From Gammaproteobacteria bacterium (GTDB lineage Bacteria > Pseudomonadota > Gammaproteobacteria > Pseudomonadales > Azotimanducaceae): a DNA stretch of 40,821 nucleotides. Below are positions 23,848 through 32,769 of this stretch, piece by piece (the first letter of the stretch is position 1; each line of letters starts with the position of its first letter). The notes beneath the pieces are model-generated. The model was not told the DNA's origin and made no database searches. It was given only the letters and a program-made list of their open reading frames with translations. Location of the stretch: assembly GCA_009841635.1 (NCBI GenBank), contig VXLJ01000036.1, forward strand, positions 1 to 40,821, given 5' to 3'. A program made the translations under genes and the position numbers.

Positions 23848-26800
23848 GCCACCTTGGTAGTCGGCTGTTTTTTCAAGGAAATGCTCTGTAGAAATTCTTC
23901 GACGTAGCACAAACGTTGTTCCGATTCGTGATATGTGTGACGAATGCGAAGTTTTTTACCACTATCCGTAAGCTCGTATTTCTCGCGAGGATGTGACGAC
24001 TGGACGCGTCCTAACAGTACCTCGATATCGAACAATGTGTGATCGACAAACTCAATATAACCGCCTGAGTGACTGAGTTTTACGGTACCAACCCCGGTCG
24101 CAACGGCATCAAGTCGGATTTTCGAAACTCGGAATAGATTTGCCAGTTCATCTGGAATCGGACCGAAACGATCAACGCACTCCGCCATCAAGTGGTCGAT
24201 TTCAAGTTTGGTGAGTGCATTAGCAATTCGCTTGTAAAAAATCAAGCGTGACTTGACGTCAGGTAGGTAATCAAATGGAATGAGTGTGGCGATCTTTAAA
24301 TCCACATCGTGCCCTAATTCGAATGGTTTATCTAAGTCTGGCACACGATTGCTCTTCATCGCTTCGATGGTTTCTTCTAGCATGCGAATGTAGAAGTCAT
24401 AACCTACATCGGTAATTTCACCGGATTGTTCCTGACCTAATAACTCACCCGCACCACGAATTTGCATGTCTTCGAGTGCAAGTTTGAATCCCGCGCCGAG
24501 TTCATCCGCTTGCGCTATTGCTTCCAAACGCCGCTTGGCTTTGTTCGTGAGCACGAGTTCTGGCGCAGTCGTGAGGAAGGCGTAAGCTTGATGGTGAGAA
24601 CGGCCAACGCGGCCGCGAATCTGATGTAGTTGCGCTAAGCCAAGTGAATCCGCCCGTTCAATCACGATAGTGTTTGCGTTCGGCACATCGATCCCACTCT
24701 CAATGATGGTGGTACACACTAGCACATTCCCACGACGATGGTAAAAATCGGACATGGCCGCTTCGATTTGTGTCTTGGGCATGCCACCATGAGCAACTAA
24801 TACGCGGGACTCAGGAATGAGTTCACGGATGGTATCCGCGACACCGAAAATCGTATCGATGCGATTGTGCAGGTAATACACCTGACCGCCGCGATCTAAT
24901 TCCCGGGTAATTGCGTCTTTAACCTGCTCCCAATCGTGTTCTGCAATAAAGGTCCGAATCGCCAAACGGGCTGCTGGCGCAGTTTCAATTAAGGAGAGAT
25001 CGCGCAATCCCTCAAGCGTCATGTTTAATGTTCGTGGTATTGGCGTCGCAGTTAGCGTGAGTAAATCGACGTTAGCCCGTAATGTGCGCAGCCGTTCTTT
25101 GTCTCTCACACCAAACCGATGTTCTTCGTCGACGATCAGTAATCCAAGTTCCTTAGGCTCGATGGCAGGATTCAACAACTGATGGGTGCCGATGGCGATA
25201 TCGCAAAGCCCAGATTGAATCCGAGCGTAGATATCGTCCCTTTCCTTGGCAGTGCGAAACCGCGTCAAATATTCAATTTCAAAAGGCCAATCCGCGAACC
25301 GATCTTCGAAGGTCTCAAAATGTTGTCGGGCCAGGACCGTCGTGGGGACCAAAACGAAGACTTGCTTACCTTGCGAAGCGACATGGAAGGCAGCGCGCAT
25401 GGCGACTTCGGTCTTACCAAAACCAACATCCCCACACACCATACGATCCATCGATTTTGTAGCGCTGAGGTCTTCTAATATGGCAGTAACAGCGCCTTCT
25501 TGATCATCGGTTAACTGGAAGGCACACTGATCACAAAAATGCTCATAGTCTGAATCAATAGTCGAGTAGGCGTAGCTTTGGTTCATTTCGCGTCGTGCGA
25601 ACATGCTTAGCAACTCTGCAGCGACATCATGGACTTTGCGCTCCGCGCGTTCTCGCACTTTGCGCCAACGATCGCTACCTAAGCGGTCAATGCGAATTTC
25701 GTCTTCGTCAGATCCAATATAACGGGTAATGAGATGCAATTCAGTCACCGGAATGCGCAACAAATCACCGTTTTCGTACTCGACCGTAACAAATTCGTTC
25801 TCAACGTTATCGAACTTGACTGTGGTTAGACCCCGATAGATACCGACGCCGTGGTCAATGTGAACGACCGGTGTGCCAATATCAATTTCAAACAGATTGC
25901 GAATAACCAAGCTAGGATCAATCGCGTTCTTTCGTGCGCGCACAGAAACGGCAGCGCTGTGTGAGTCGAATAAATCGGTTTCACAAATCAGATCCAGGTC
26001 GCCAAAGGCGCAACTACGATCCAATGGTGCTACAGCTAAGCCGATTTGTGTCGCCGAATTAGCGAAATCGTCAAACGATGTCACTTGGCGAGGAATAATG
26101 TCTGACTTGCTCAAGAAATCAGTAAGAAATTCGCGACGACCATTGGTTTCGGCAACGAACAGCGTTCGACGCCCACCATCTTGTAAATGAGCGCAGAGTC
26201 GCGCAAGAGGTGCAGTAGAGCGACGATTCGCCACAAGGTCAGGTAATTCAGTACATTCCAGCGGGTCTGAATTCCGTTGAGAAGTATTCTCGTTAACTAA
26301 TTGAATTTTTGGAAATATATTCCAACGCTGCCGTGTCTCATCAGGTCTTAAGTAAAGTTTGTGTGGCGGAAGTAACGGACGCTTAGGATCGTAACCAAAA
26401 GCTTCGAAGCGATTCGTAATTTCATCCCAAAATGTTTCGCTTTGCACATCCAAATCAGTGTCGAGCACGAAACGTGCGGTGTCATTTATGTAATCGAAAA
26501 ATGTCGCAGTTTCTTCGAAAAATAAGGGGAGGAAACACTCAATACCTTCAGGTACAACGCCATTGCTAACGTCTTGGTAATCCGGGCAATATCGAACGTC
26601 CTCATCGAATGACGTATGCCAACCGTGACGAAACTGATCTATGCCTTCTTTATCCAACCTAAATTCATGTGCAGGCAAAATCGAGATGGACTTCGATTGT
26701 TCGCTGGATAACTGAGTATCAATCCTGAAATAACGCAAACTATCGACGCTATCGTCAAAGGTATCGACTCGAATCGGCCTTTTAGTTCCGATCGGAAAGA

Positions 26801-27323
26801 CATCAAAAATCGACCCACGAACCGCGTATTCGCCTGGTTCATAAACTGTGTCCACGCGGGTATAACCGATGGAGGAAAACTTCGCGCTCTGTTCTTCAAG
26901 ATTGAAATGGTCACCTACATTTAGGACGAACGACCGGGTAAGGATGTAGTCAGGCGGCACCATGCGATGCATAAGCGTGCGTATCGGTACGATGAGCACA
27001 CCCTGCCGGACCTCCGGGAGTCGATATAACGTGCTAATTCGTTCTGAAATTAAGCTAATTGGTGGGGAGAATCGATCGTAGGGTAGGGTTTCGTAGTCCG
27101 GAAACGAATGTAACTGCAGTGTCGGTTCAAAAAATTCAAGTTCTGCCTCATATCGATGCGCGTTTTCGGAGTTTTTTGTGATTAGAACGATGAGATTTTC
27201 CGAAGAGACAGCTAAATCCGCAATATAACGGCTTGCTGCACAACCATGTACGTTGGTCCAATGGCGTATTTGGCCTGGCTGCGGGAAATCGAGTTGCGTA
27301 AATCGGCGCGTCACTACACACAC
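23844..27323 (-). CDS. mfd: Transcription-repair coupling factor Mfd
   Basis: A 1159-residue SF2 translocase that removes stalled RNA polymerase from damaged DNA and recruits UvrA. N-terminal UvrB-like domain (YETLPYDRFSPPISLISERISTLYRL, near residues 75-100), the RNA-polymerase-interacting region (GTPVVHIDHGVGIYRGL), then the RecG-like motor: GDVGFGKTEVAMRAAF (Walker A), DEEHRFGVRDKE (motif II), LTATPIPRTLNMTLEGLRDLSL, ESGIDVPNANTIVIERAD, and QIRGRVGRSHHQAYAF. The UvrA-binding C-terminal domain ends the protein. The start is a GTG at 27323 or the in-frame GTG three codons later; neither has a clear ribosome binding site. Confidence 0.97.
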   Translation of the reverse strand: MCVVTRRFTQLDFPQPGQIRHWTNVHGCAASRYIADLAVSSENLIVLITKNSENAHRYEAELEFFEPTLQLHSFPDYETLPYDRFSPPISLISERISTLYRLPEVRQGVLIVPIRTLMHRMVPPDYILTRSFVLNVGDHFNLEEQSAKFSSIGYTRVDTVYEPGEYAVRGSIFDVFPIGTKRPIRVDTFDDSVDSLRYFRIDTQLSSEQSKSISILPAHEFRLDKEGIDQFRHGWHTSFDEDVRYCPDYQDVSNGVVPEGIECFLPLFFEETATFFDYINDTARFVLDTDLDVQSETFWDEITNRFEAFGYDPKRPLLPPHKLYLRPDETRQRWNIFPKIQLVNENTSQRNSDPLECTELPDLVANRRSTAPLARLCAHLQDGGRRTLFVAETNGRREFLTDFLSKSDIIPRQVTSFDDFANSATQIGLAVAPLDRSCAFGDLDLICETDLFDSHSAAVSVRARKNAIDPSLVIRNLFEIDIGTPVVHIDHGVGIYRGLTTVKFDNVENEFVTVEYENGDLLRIPVTELHLITRYIGSDEDEIRIDRLGSDRWRKVRERAERKVHDVAAELLSMFARREMNQSYAYSTIDSDYEHFCDQCAFQLTDDQEGAVTAILEDLSATKSMDRMVCGDVGFGKTEVAMRAAFHVASQGKQVFVLVPTTVLARQHFETFEDRFADWPFEIEYLTRFRTAKERDDIYARIQSGLCDIAIGTHQLLNPAIEPKELGLLIVDEEHRFGVRDKERLRTLRANVDLLTLTATPIPRTLNMTLEGLRDLSLIETAPAARLAIRTFIAEHDWEQVKDAITRELDRGGQVYYLHNRIDTIFGVADTIRELIPESRVLVAHGGMPKTQIEAAMSDFYHRRGNVLVCTTIIESGIDVPNANTIVIERADSLGLAQLHQIRGRVGRSHHQAYAFLTTAPELVLTNKAKRRLEAIAQADELGAGFKLALEDMQIRGAGELLGQEQSGEITDVGYDFYIRMLEETIEAMKSNRVPDLDKPFELGHDVDLKIATLIPFDYLPDVKSRLIFYKRIANALTKLEIDHLMAECVDRFGPIPDELANLFRVSKIRLDAVATGVGTVKLSHSGGYIEFVDHTLFDIEVLLGRVQSSHPREKYELTDSGKKLRIRHTYHESEQRLCYVEEFLQSISLKKQPTTKVA

Positions 27324-27737
27324 TAAAGTGAAATGAACTTGGTTGGAAAGGTGCTAGCTCATTGGGTGCGACGGCATCGCATAAAGTCCATGCCAGAAGG
27401 CAAACGTGCCAAAACTAAAACAGAATGAAGTGTTGGCGATCCGAGCGTGCGATGGGAATTTTAGATTTCACAGGCTAGGTCCATTGAAATTTTGGCGACT
27501 TAAATTTTGTTTAGATATTGGCTTGGGAATTACATCGCAGAGTCACAACCAAAAGTAGATGGTGCTACAATCGAATCGTCCACTAAACGTTGGTACCCGT
27601 TATGTCAGGTTGTCTGCCTAATGAAACAGCTTGACTCGCGTAGCTAATAAGGGCTTAACAATTGCGTTTAGTTGACAACGGCCCGACACCTATTATGTCA
27701 GTGGGTTGTCTAGCGTCCGTTGATTTAAAGGTCTGCC
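27324..27737. other. Divergent intergenic region with spaced direct repeats (414 bases)
   Basis: Lies between the starts of mfd (minus) and the secreted peptidase-like gene (plus). No ORF or RNA gene is supported. It carries two copies of a TTATGTCAG…GTTGTCT element and a perfect TTGACA hexamer at 27672-27677 without a convincing -10 at 17 bases. Confidence 0.55.
27600..27711. repeat. Spaced direct repeat TTATGTCAG + GTTGTCT
   Basis: TTATGTCAG occurs at 27600-27608 followed directly by GTTGTCT (27609-27615), and again at 27693-27701 with GTTGTCT at 27705-27711, three bases further along. The copies are 93 bases apart and lie upstream of the gene starting at 27738. They could be paired regulator sites or remnants of a duplicated segment. 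Confidence 0.5.
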
Positions 27738-28529
27738 ATGACTCGAACCGCTATCTTCCTAAACGTATCGTTCGTCTTTCTATTCGTCAACTGCTCGTTA
27801 CACGGCTCAGAACCCGTATTTGAACATCAAGTCGAACCCTTAGATATTGGGGTGTTCAAGCAGAACCGGATTCGGTTTACGGTCACTGGCGACGCTATGG
27901 AGAAATGGTACGGGGGGTTCAACATTCACATCACGAGGCTTCGAAATCCGGAGAATGAACTGGCTCGCTTCAATGCGTTTGAGAATCTGAAAGAGCAAAT
28001 CGACTTAGCGAACGCCTCATTGCCTACCCATGCCCTCAACTATATGAAGCCTCGAGTGCTGATCCAATTGGAAAATCCTGAATTCTGCGACGATGAGCCA
28101 GAATCCGGCAGAACCTATATGCAATCCCTTACCACAAGCAACAATTTACGGCTTGCGTTCATTTGGTATCAGTGCTTTGAGAAGTATGACCTGCGAAGCC
28201 CTGATAACTTCTTCACCACATCTCACCTGATGATTCACGAGTTAGCGCATGTGTGGGATTTCCTTGTTTTCAACTTTAGGGACCCTACCGTCCATAACTA
28301 TTTCAGGTCCATCAGTACATGCTTATACAGAGAGCTCGAGGACCCTTATTGGCGCACCAATGCCCGGGAATTTTTCGCGCAAATGACGGTATCTCATTTT
28401 TATCGATCATGGGAACCACCTGAAACCGTCTATTCGTTACCGTGGGATGTACGCCAGTTGATATACGCTGCATGGTCGGAAGCTGCCGATGAAAATGTTC
28501 GTAAGCTACGAGAGCTCGCTATCTGTTAA
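27738..28529 (+). CDS. Secreted zinc-metallopeptidase-like protein (HExxH, gluzincin pattern)
   Basis: A 263-residue protein that I do not recognise as a named family. It begins with a signal peptide (hydrophobic residues 5-18, then NCS; a lipobox is possible but has Asn at -1). The region HLMIHELAHVWDF holds HExxH with His167, Glu168 and His171; a second helix NAREFFAQM has Glu211 40 residues after the last His, which fits the third zinc ligand of gluzincins such as MtfA (M90) or lethal-factor-like (M34) proteins, where EFFA is common. Cysteines at 117, 146 and 195 could form disulfides. A periplasmic or extracellular zinc peptidase is likely; the substrate is unknown. It stands alone, with a repeat-rich upstream region. 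Confidence 0.7.
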   Translation: MTRTAIFLNVSFVFLFVNCSLHGSEPVFEHQVEPLDIGVFKQNRIRFTVTGDAMEKWYGGFNIHITRLRNPENELARFNAFENLKEQIDLANASLPTHALNYMKPRVLIQLENPEFCDDEPESGRTYMQSLTTSNNLRLAFIWYQCFEKYDLRSPDNFFTTSHLMIHELAHVWDFLVFNFRDPTVHNYFRSISTCLYRELEDPYWRTNAREFFAQMTVSHFYRSWEPPETVYSLPWDVRQLIYAAWSEAADENVRKLRELAIC

Positions 28530-28620
28530 CAAGGCGGTTGGATGAGTGTTGAAAATCATTCTTTCAAGTTAACCTTCCACCGTAGGCGCATCAAACGATA
28601 AGAACCCCTACGACCTATTG

Positions 28621-28785
28621 TTGAATCCGAAAATCGCTCATCATCGATCGATTCTCTTGCTCAAATCTGTTGCCTGTAATTTAGTTGCCGATGCCGAGTT
28701 TGATCCTGAAAGGATGATGAAGTTCTACCGCGATTACTACGGAACTGAAAGATCTTTGCCATTCAATCGCGACTTTCCGATGTAA
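28621..28785 (+). pseudogene. Possible remnant or small gene (about 54 residues)
   Basis: A plus-strand frame beginning at a TTG at 28621 with no ribosome binding site, ending at TAA 28783-28785. Its translation (SILLLKSVACNLVADAEF, then MMKFYRDYYG and SLPFNRDFPM) has the residue balance of real protein. The frame is open upstream only to the TAG at 28585, so this may be the 3' end of a decayed gene. No family is recognised. Confidence 0.3.
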
Positions 28786-28908
28786 TTCCCTTTGGTTTGG
28801 TAGTAACCTTTTTTAGGTATACCGGTTCATTGCAATTCCTACCAGCTTGATTACTTCGTAGAGCGCAAGAAACACTAACAAGCACGTATTAAATTGGACA
28901 CTGGGTTT

Positions 28909-28917
28909 TGTTAAAAT
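28909..28917 (+). promoter_or_regulatory. Extended -10 promoter candidate upstream of the oxidoreductase operon
   Basis: TG at 28909-28910, one base, then TAAAAT at 28912-28917, matching the extended -10 form. The -35 position (TTAAAT, 17 bases upstream) is poor. It would give a leader of about 240 bases before the ATG at 29168. Confidence 0.4.
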
Positions 28918-29167
28918 GTACGCGATTGTCCATGTGAAAAATCATCTAACTCTGCACGAATTGGCTTGATATTTGCTTATTCCGAGTCGGTTTTCGCATA
29001 ATTTGTTCGACATGCAATCGGAAGTGCATGAGTGTCGCCTCAAGGACTGAGAACTGACACATTTCTATATCCAGTTTTTGAGCTTGGTTTAGTGCTTGTG
29101 AGCCTAGCGTCCATGCATTGATACGAGCCTTTGTCATTCTTCTGAAACTTTTTTCCTTCGGTTTTTC

Positions 29168-30949
29168 ATGAATCCGACCGATATCCACGCACCAGCATAT
29201 TTCCACAAGGTCGTGGATTGCCAGTGGGCTTGCCCGGCACATACACCAGTACCCGAATACATCCGCATGATCGCGGCTGGCAGGTATACCGAAGCGTACA
29301 TGATCAATTGGGAATCGAATGTGTTCCCAGGGATTCTTGGTCGAACCTGTGACCGTCCGTGCGAGCCTGCCTGTCGACGTGTACGCACCGAAGAAAAACC
29401 AGTCGCAATTTGTAGGTTAAAGCGTGTCGCTGCTGACCATAAAGGTGATATCGAGGCTTACTTACCGCATGTGCCAACCACCAAGAATGGGAAACGTATT
29501 GCGCTTCTAGGTGCGGGTCCAGCGTCTTTGGCCGTAGCACGCGACCTGTTGCCATTCGGTTATGAAATCGATATGTTCGATCGTGACCCAGCAGGTGGCG
29601 GCATGATGCGAAGTCAGATTCCTGCGTTTAGACTGCCAGCAGATGTTCTCGAAGAGGAAGTCGATCTCATCGTGAACATGGGCGTAAATGCCACTTACAA
29701 CTATGAAATCAAAAGCATGAAAGCCATGCTTGAGATGAACTACGACGCTTATTTTGTTGGCACTGGCGCACCTCGGGGTCGCGATCTTGATTTACCGGGT
29801 CGCCAGGAAGTCGATGAACATATTTCCATAGGTATCGATTGGCTTTCAAGTGTCGCCTTTGGTCATACCAGTTCGATTTCCGGTAAAGTGATCGTCATGG
29901 GCGGTGGAAATACCGCCATGGATTGCTGCCGGACTTCTAAGCGACTTGGTGCCGAATCCGTTACGGTGGTCGTTCGGTCTGGCTTTGAAGTCATGAAAGC
30001 GAGCGAGTGGGAAAAAGAAGATGCGATGTCAGAAGGCATCCCCATCATCAATAACCGACCGCCAAAAGAGTTCGTGCACGAAAACGGCAAGCTAAAAGGC
30101 GTCATTTTTGAGTGTGTCAAACCGGTCGAGCAGGATGGGCGTTTGAAATACATACCCACCGGTGAACCCGACGTATTTATTGAATGCGACCACATCCTCA
30201 TGGCAATTGGGCAAGAAAATCACTGCCCATGGATTGAGCGTGATATTGGTATCGAATTCGATAAATGGGATTGTCCTATTCTTGATGAAGTCACTCTTCA
30301 GTCGACGCATCCGAAGATCTTTTTTGGTGGCGACTCTGCATTCGGTCCCGAGAACATCATCTGGGCTTCGGCGCATGCTCACCAAGCAGCGATTTCAATT
30401 CATCTTGCTTGTCAAGGCAAAGACCCAAAAGACGAGCGTCCCCCGGAAGGCCTGAACTTAATCAGTCAAAAAATGGGTGTTCACGAATGGTCCTACGATG
30501 CTGAACACGATGCCTCTAAACGATTTATCGTGCCTCACGCGAATCGTTCGCGCTCGCTGGACAATATCAAGGTCGAGGTAGAACTAGGCTTTGATGAACT
30601 ACTTGGCAGTCGCGAAGCGCAACGTTGTCTTAATTGCGATGTGCAGACCGTTTTCACCGAGCGCTTGTGTATTGAGTGCGACGCGTGTGTGGACATTTGC
30701 CCGATGGACTGCATCACGTTTACGAACAATGCAGAAGAAGAAGCACTCAGGGATTACCTTACTGCGCCGGCAAAGAATCTAGAACAAGCTTTGTATGTGT
30801 CAGATGATCTAGAGACAGGTCGCGTGATGGTGAAAGACGAAGATGTTTGCCTGCATTGCGGCCTTTGCGCCGAGCGATGCCCAACGAACGCCTGGGACAT
30901 GCAAAAATCTGTGATACACATACCGCAGCTAGGGTCGTACGCTGAATGA
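29168..30949 (+). CDS. GltD-like FAD/NAD(P) oxidoreductase with ferredoxin domains, partner of KorAB
   Basis: A 593-residue cytoplasmic protein. An N-terminal cysteine domain (Cys18, 22, 61, 65, 69) matches that of glutamate synthase small subunit and dihydropyrimidine dehydrogenase. An FAD Rossmann motif GAGPAS is at 115-120; an NAD(P)-binding motif IVMGGGNTAMD follows near 243; IFFGGD near 379 is the second FAD motif. The C-terminus has bacterial ferredoxin clusters, CIECDACVDICP and CLHCGLCAERCP, for two [4Fe-4S] centres. It probably passes electrons between the 2-oxoacid oxidoreductase and NAD(P). Its stop overlaps the next start as ATGA, so it is the first gene of a coupled three-gene operon. 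Confidence 0.9.
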   Translation: MNPTDIHAPAYFHKVVDCQWACPAHTPVPEYIRMIAAGRYTEAYMINWESNVFPGILGRTCDRPCEPACRRVRTEEKPVAICRLKRVAADHKGDIEAYLPHVPTTKNGKRIALLGAGPASLAVARDLLPFGYEIDMFDRDPAGGGMMRSQIPAFRLPADVLEEEVDLIVNMGVNATYNYEIKSMKAMLEMNYDAYFVGTGAPRGRDLDLPGRQEVDEHISIGIDWLSSVAFGHTSSISGKVIVMGGGNTAMDCCRTSKRLGAESVTVVVRSGFEVMKASEWEKEDAMSEGIPIINNRPPKEFVHENGKLKGVIFECVKPVEQDGRLKYIPTGEPDVFIECDHILMAIGQENHCPWIERDIGIEFDKWDCPILDEVTLQSTHPKIFFGGDSAFGPENIIWASAHAHQAAISIHLACQGKDPKDERPPEGLNLISQKMGVHEWSYDAEHDASKRFIVPHANRSRSLDNIKVEVELGFDELLGSREAQRCLNCDVQTVFTERLCIECDACVDICPMDCITFTNNAEEEALRDYLTAPAKNLEQALYVSDDLETGRVMVKDEDVCLHCGLCAERCPTNAWDMQKSVIHIPQLGSYAE

Positions 30950-32769
30950 CCACCTACAACGACTTCGTAATTAAGTTTGCGAACGTCAATGGTTCTGGTT
31001 CAGCAAGTGCTAATGGCATGTTTGCGAAAGCACTTTTTCGCATGGGCATACCCGTTGCTTCACGCAATATCTTTCCGTCGAACATTCAAGGTTTGCCTAC
31101 CTGGTTTGAAGTTCGCGTGTCTGAAGCGGAACACTTCGGCAGACGCAATGAAATAGACATCATGGTCGCGATGAATGCGGAGACATTCGAAAGCGATGTT
31201 GCTGACCTGCGCTCAGGTGGATATTTGCTGTTCGACAGTACGAAAGGTCGAGATCCGCGACTTGCGCGAGATGACATCGAACCGGTTGGCGTACCCATCG
31301 CGCGGTTGGTCATGGGCGAATTTCAAGATCCAAAGCAACGCCAGCTATTTAAAAACATTGTCTACCTTGGCGTTTTAACGTCGTTATTGAACATCGACTT
31401 TAGCGTTATCACAAGCATGGTGTCAACGCAATACAAAGGCAAAGACGAACTAATCCAACCGAATATTCACGCGTTGGAAATAGGTCGATCTTATGCGGAA
31501 AACTACCTCGAGTGTCCGCTACCCATTCAAGTAAGACACTCCGAAAAACTCGGTGATCGCATTTTCATCGACGGCAATACGGCTGCTGCTCTCGGTGCGA
31601 TTTATGGCGGCGCAACGGTATGTGCTTGGTACCCAATTACGCCATCGACTTCGATGGCTGAGGCCTTTGAGCAGCATGCCAAGCAACTGCGGATCGACAA
31701 CGACACTTCTCAACGCAAGTTCGCAATCATTCAAGCTGAAGACGAATTAGCGGCACTAGGCGTCGTCATTGGCGCTGGTTGGAACGGCGCGAGAGCCTTC
31801 ACCGCGACGAGTGGACCTGGCATTTCTTTAATGACAGAGTTTCTAGGTCTCGCGTATTTCGCAGAAATTCCAGCGGTGCTGTTTGACATTCAACGCGCAG
31901 GTCCCTCAACGGGTATGCCGACACGGACTCAACAAGCGGACTTAATCGCAGCTGCATACGCTTCGCACGGAGATACGAAGCATCCTTTGTTATTCCCGGC
32001 TACGCCACGCGAGTGTTTTGACTTTGCAGCTAATGCGTTTGATTACGCCGATCGATTGCAGACGCCGATATTGGTCATGAGCGATCTTGACCTTGGTATG
32101 AACGAAACGACTACGGAAGCACTAGCTTGGGATGACGCTCGTTTATATGACCGTGGTAAAGTGCTCTCGTCCGAAGAGCTTGATGAAGTGGCGACGTTCG
32201 GACGATATCTTGACATCGATGGCGACGGTATTGGCTATCGCACGCTACCAGGTACGCATCCTTCCAAAGGCGCTTTCTTCACCCGCGGTACATCACGGGA
32301 CGAATTTGCTACATATACCGAAGCGCCTGAAGCGTATACCCAGAACATGGATCGCTTGTTATCTAAATGGGAGACCGCGCGAGATATTTTGCCAGCGGCT
32401 GAAATCACCTCGCAAAATCGCCGTGCAGGCATCATCTACTACGGGACTTCAGCCACTCCCATGTCGGAGTCTTTGGCCATGTTAGACGAACAAGGTGTCG
32501 AGCTCGATACCATGCGGATCCGAGCGTTCCCGTTTGGCGCAGAGGTGATAGAGTTTATTGACAACCACGAAATTGTGTTCATGGTGGAGCAGAACCGTGA
32601 TGCCCAGATGAAGATGATGATGGTGAATGAACTAGACCTGCTACCGTCAAGTATTCAATCCATACTCTATTACGGTGGCATGTCCATCTCAGCTGACTTT
32701 ATTGCTCAAGAAGTCCTTTCGTATTACCAGGTGAACAACATCCCGCGAATCAAGGTAATTTCGACATGA
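30946..32769 (+). CDS. korA: 2-oxoacid:ferredoxin oxidoreductase, fused gamma-alpha subunit
   Basis: A 607-residue protein. Residues 1-190 are the gamma domain (starting FVIKFANVNGSGSASANGMFAKAL, with VSTQYKGKDELIQPN near its end) and residues about 205-605 the alpha domain, with DGNTAAALGAIYGGATVCAWYPITPSTS, FTATSGPGISLMTEF and QRAGPSTGMPTRTQQAD typical of the pyrimidine-binding part of KorA. The fusion is that of the aerobic-type 2-oxoglutarate ferredoxin oxidoreductase (for example mycobacterial KorA). It oxidatively decarboxylates a 2-oxoacid to the acyl-CoA and reduces ferredoxin. 2-Oxoglutarate is the most likely substrate but pyruvate or branched-chain oxoacids cannot be excluded. ATGA overlaps at both ends. 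Confidence 0.92.
   Translation: MTTYNDFVIKFANVNGSGSASANGMFAKALFRMGIPVASRNIFPSNIQGLPTWFEVRVSEAEHFGRRNEIDIMVAMNAETFESDVADLRSGGYLLFDSTKGRDPRLARDDIEPVGVPIARLVMGEFQDPKQRQLFKNIVYLGVLTSLLNIDFSVITSMVSTQYKGKDELIQPNIHALEIGRSYAENYLECPLPIQVRHSEKLGDRIFIDGNTAAALGAIYGGATVCAWYPITPSTSMAEAFEQHAKQLRIDNDTSQRKFAIIQAEDELAALGVVIGAGWNGARAFTATSGPGISLMTEFLGLAYFAEIPAVLFDIQRAGPSTGMPTRTQQADLIAAAYASHGDTKHPLLFPATPRECFDFAANAFDYADRLQTPILVMSDLDLGMNETTTEALAWDDARLYDRGKVLSSEELDEVATFGRYLDIDGDGIGYRTLPGTHPSKGAFFTRGTSRDEFATYTEAPEAYTQNMDRLLSKWETARDILPAAEITSQNRRAGIIYYGTSATPMSESLAMLDEQGVELDTMRIRAFPFGAEVIEFIDNHEIVFMVEQNRDAQMKMMMVNELDLLPSSIQSILYYGGMSISADFIAQEVLSYYQVNNIPRIKVIST

Larger units (their letters stand above)
28530..29167. other. 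Long intergenic region with a possible coding remnant (638 bases)
   Basis: Between the peptidase-like gene and the ferredoxin-oxidoreductase operon. It contains a short protein-like frame at 28621-28785, an extended -10 promoter candidate at 28909-28917, and a weak minus-strand frame at 28946-29137. No tRNA, terminator or insertion sequence is recognised. Confidence 0.5.

Noticed and set aside
27575-27737. Integron attC-like site near the peptidase gene (TTAACAATTGCG and CGTTATGTC stretches)
   Set aside because: No matching RYYYAAC/GTTRRRY pair with inverted symmetry and no integrase; the resemblance is limited to short A+T-rich words.
28946-29137. Minus-strand 63-residue frame upstream of the oxidoreductase operon
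   Set aside because: Lies in the probable leader of the operon, no recognised domain and only a weak upstream purine run; kept only as a note in the region finding.
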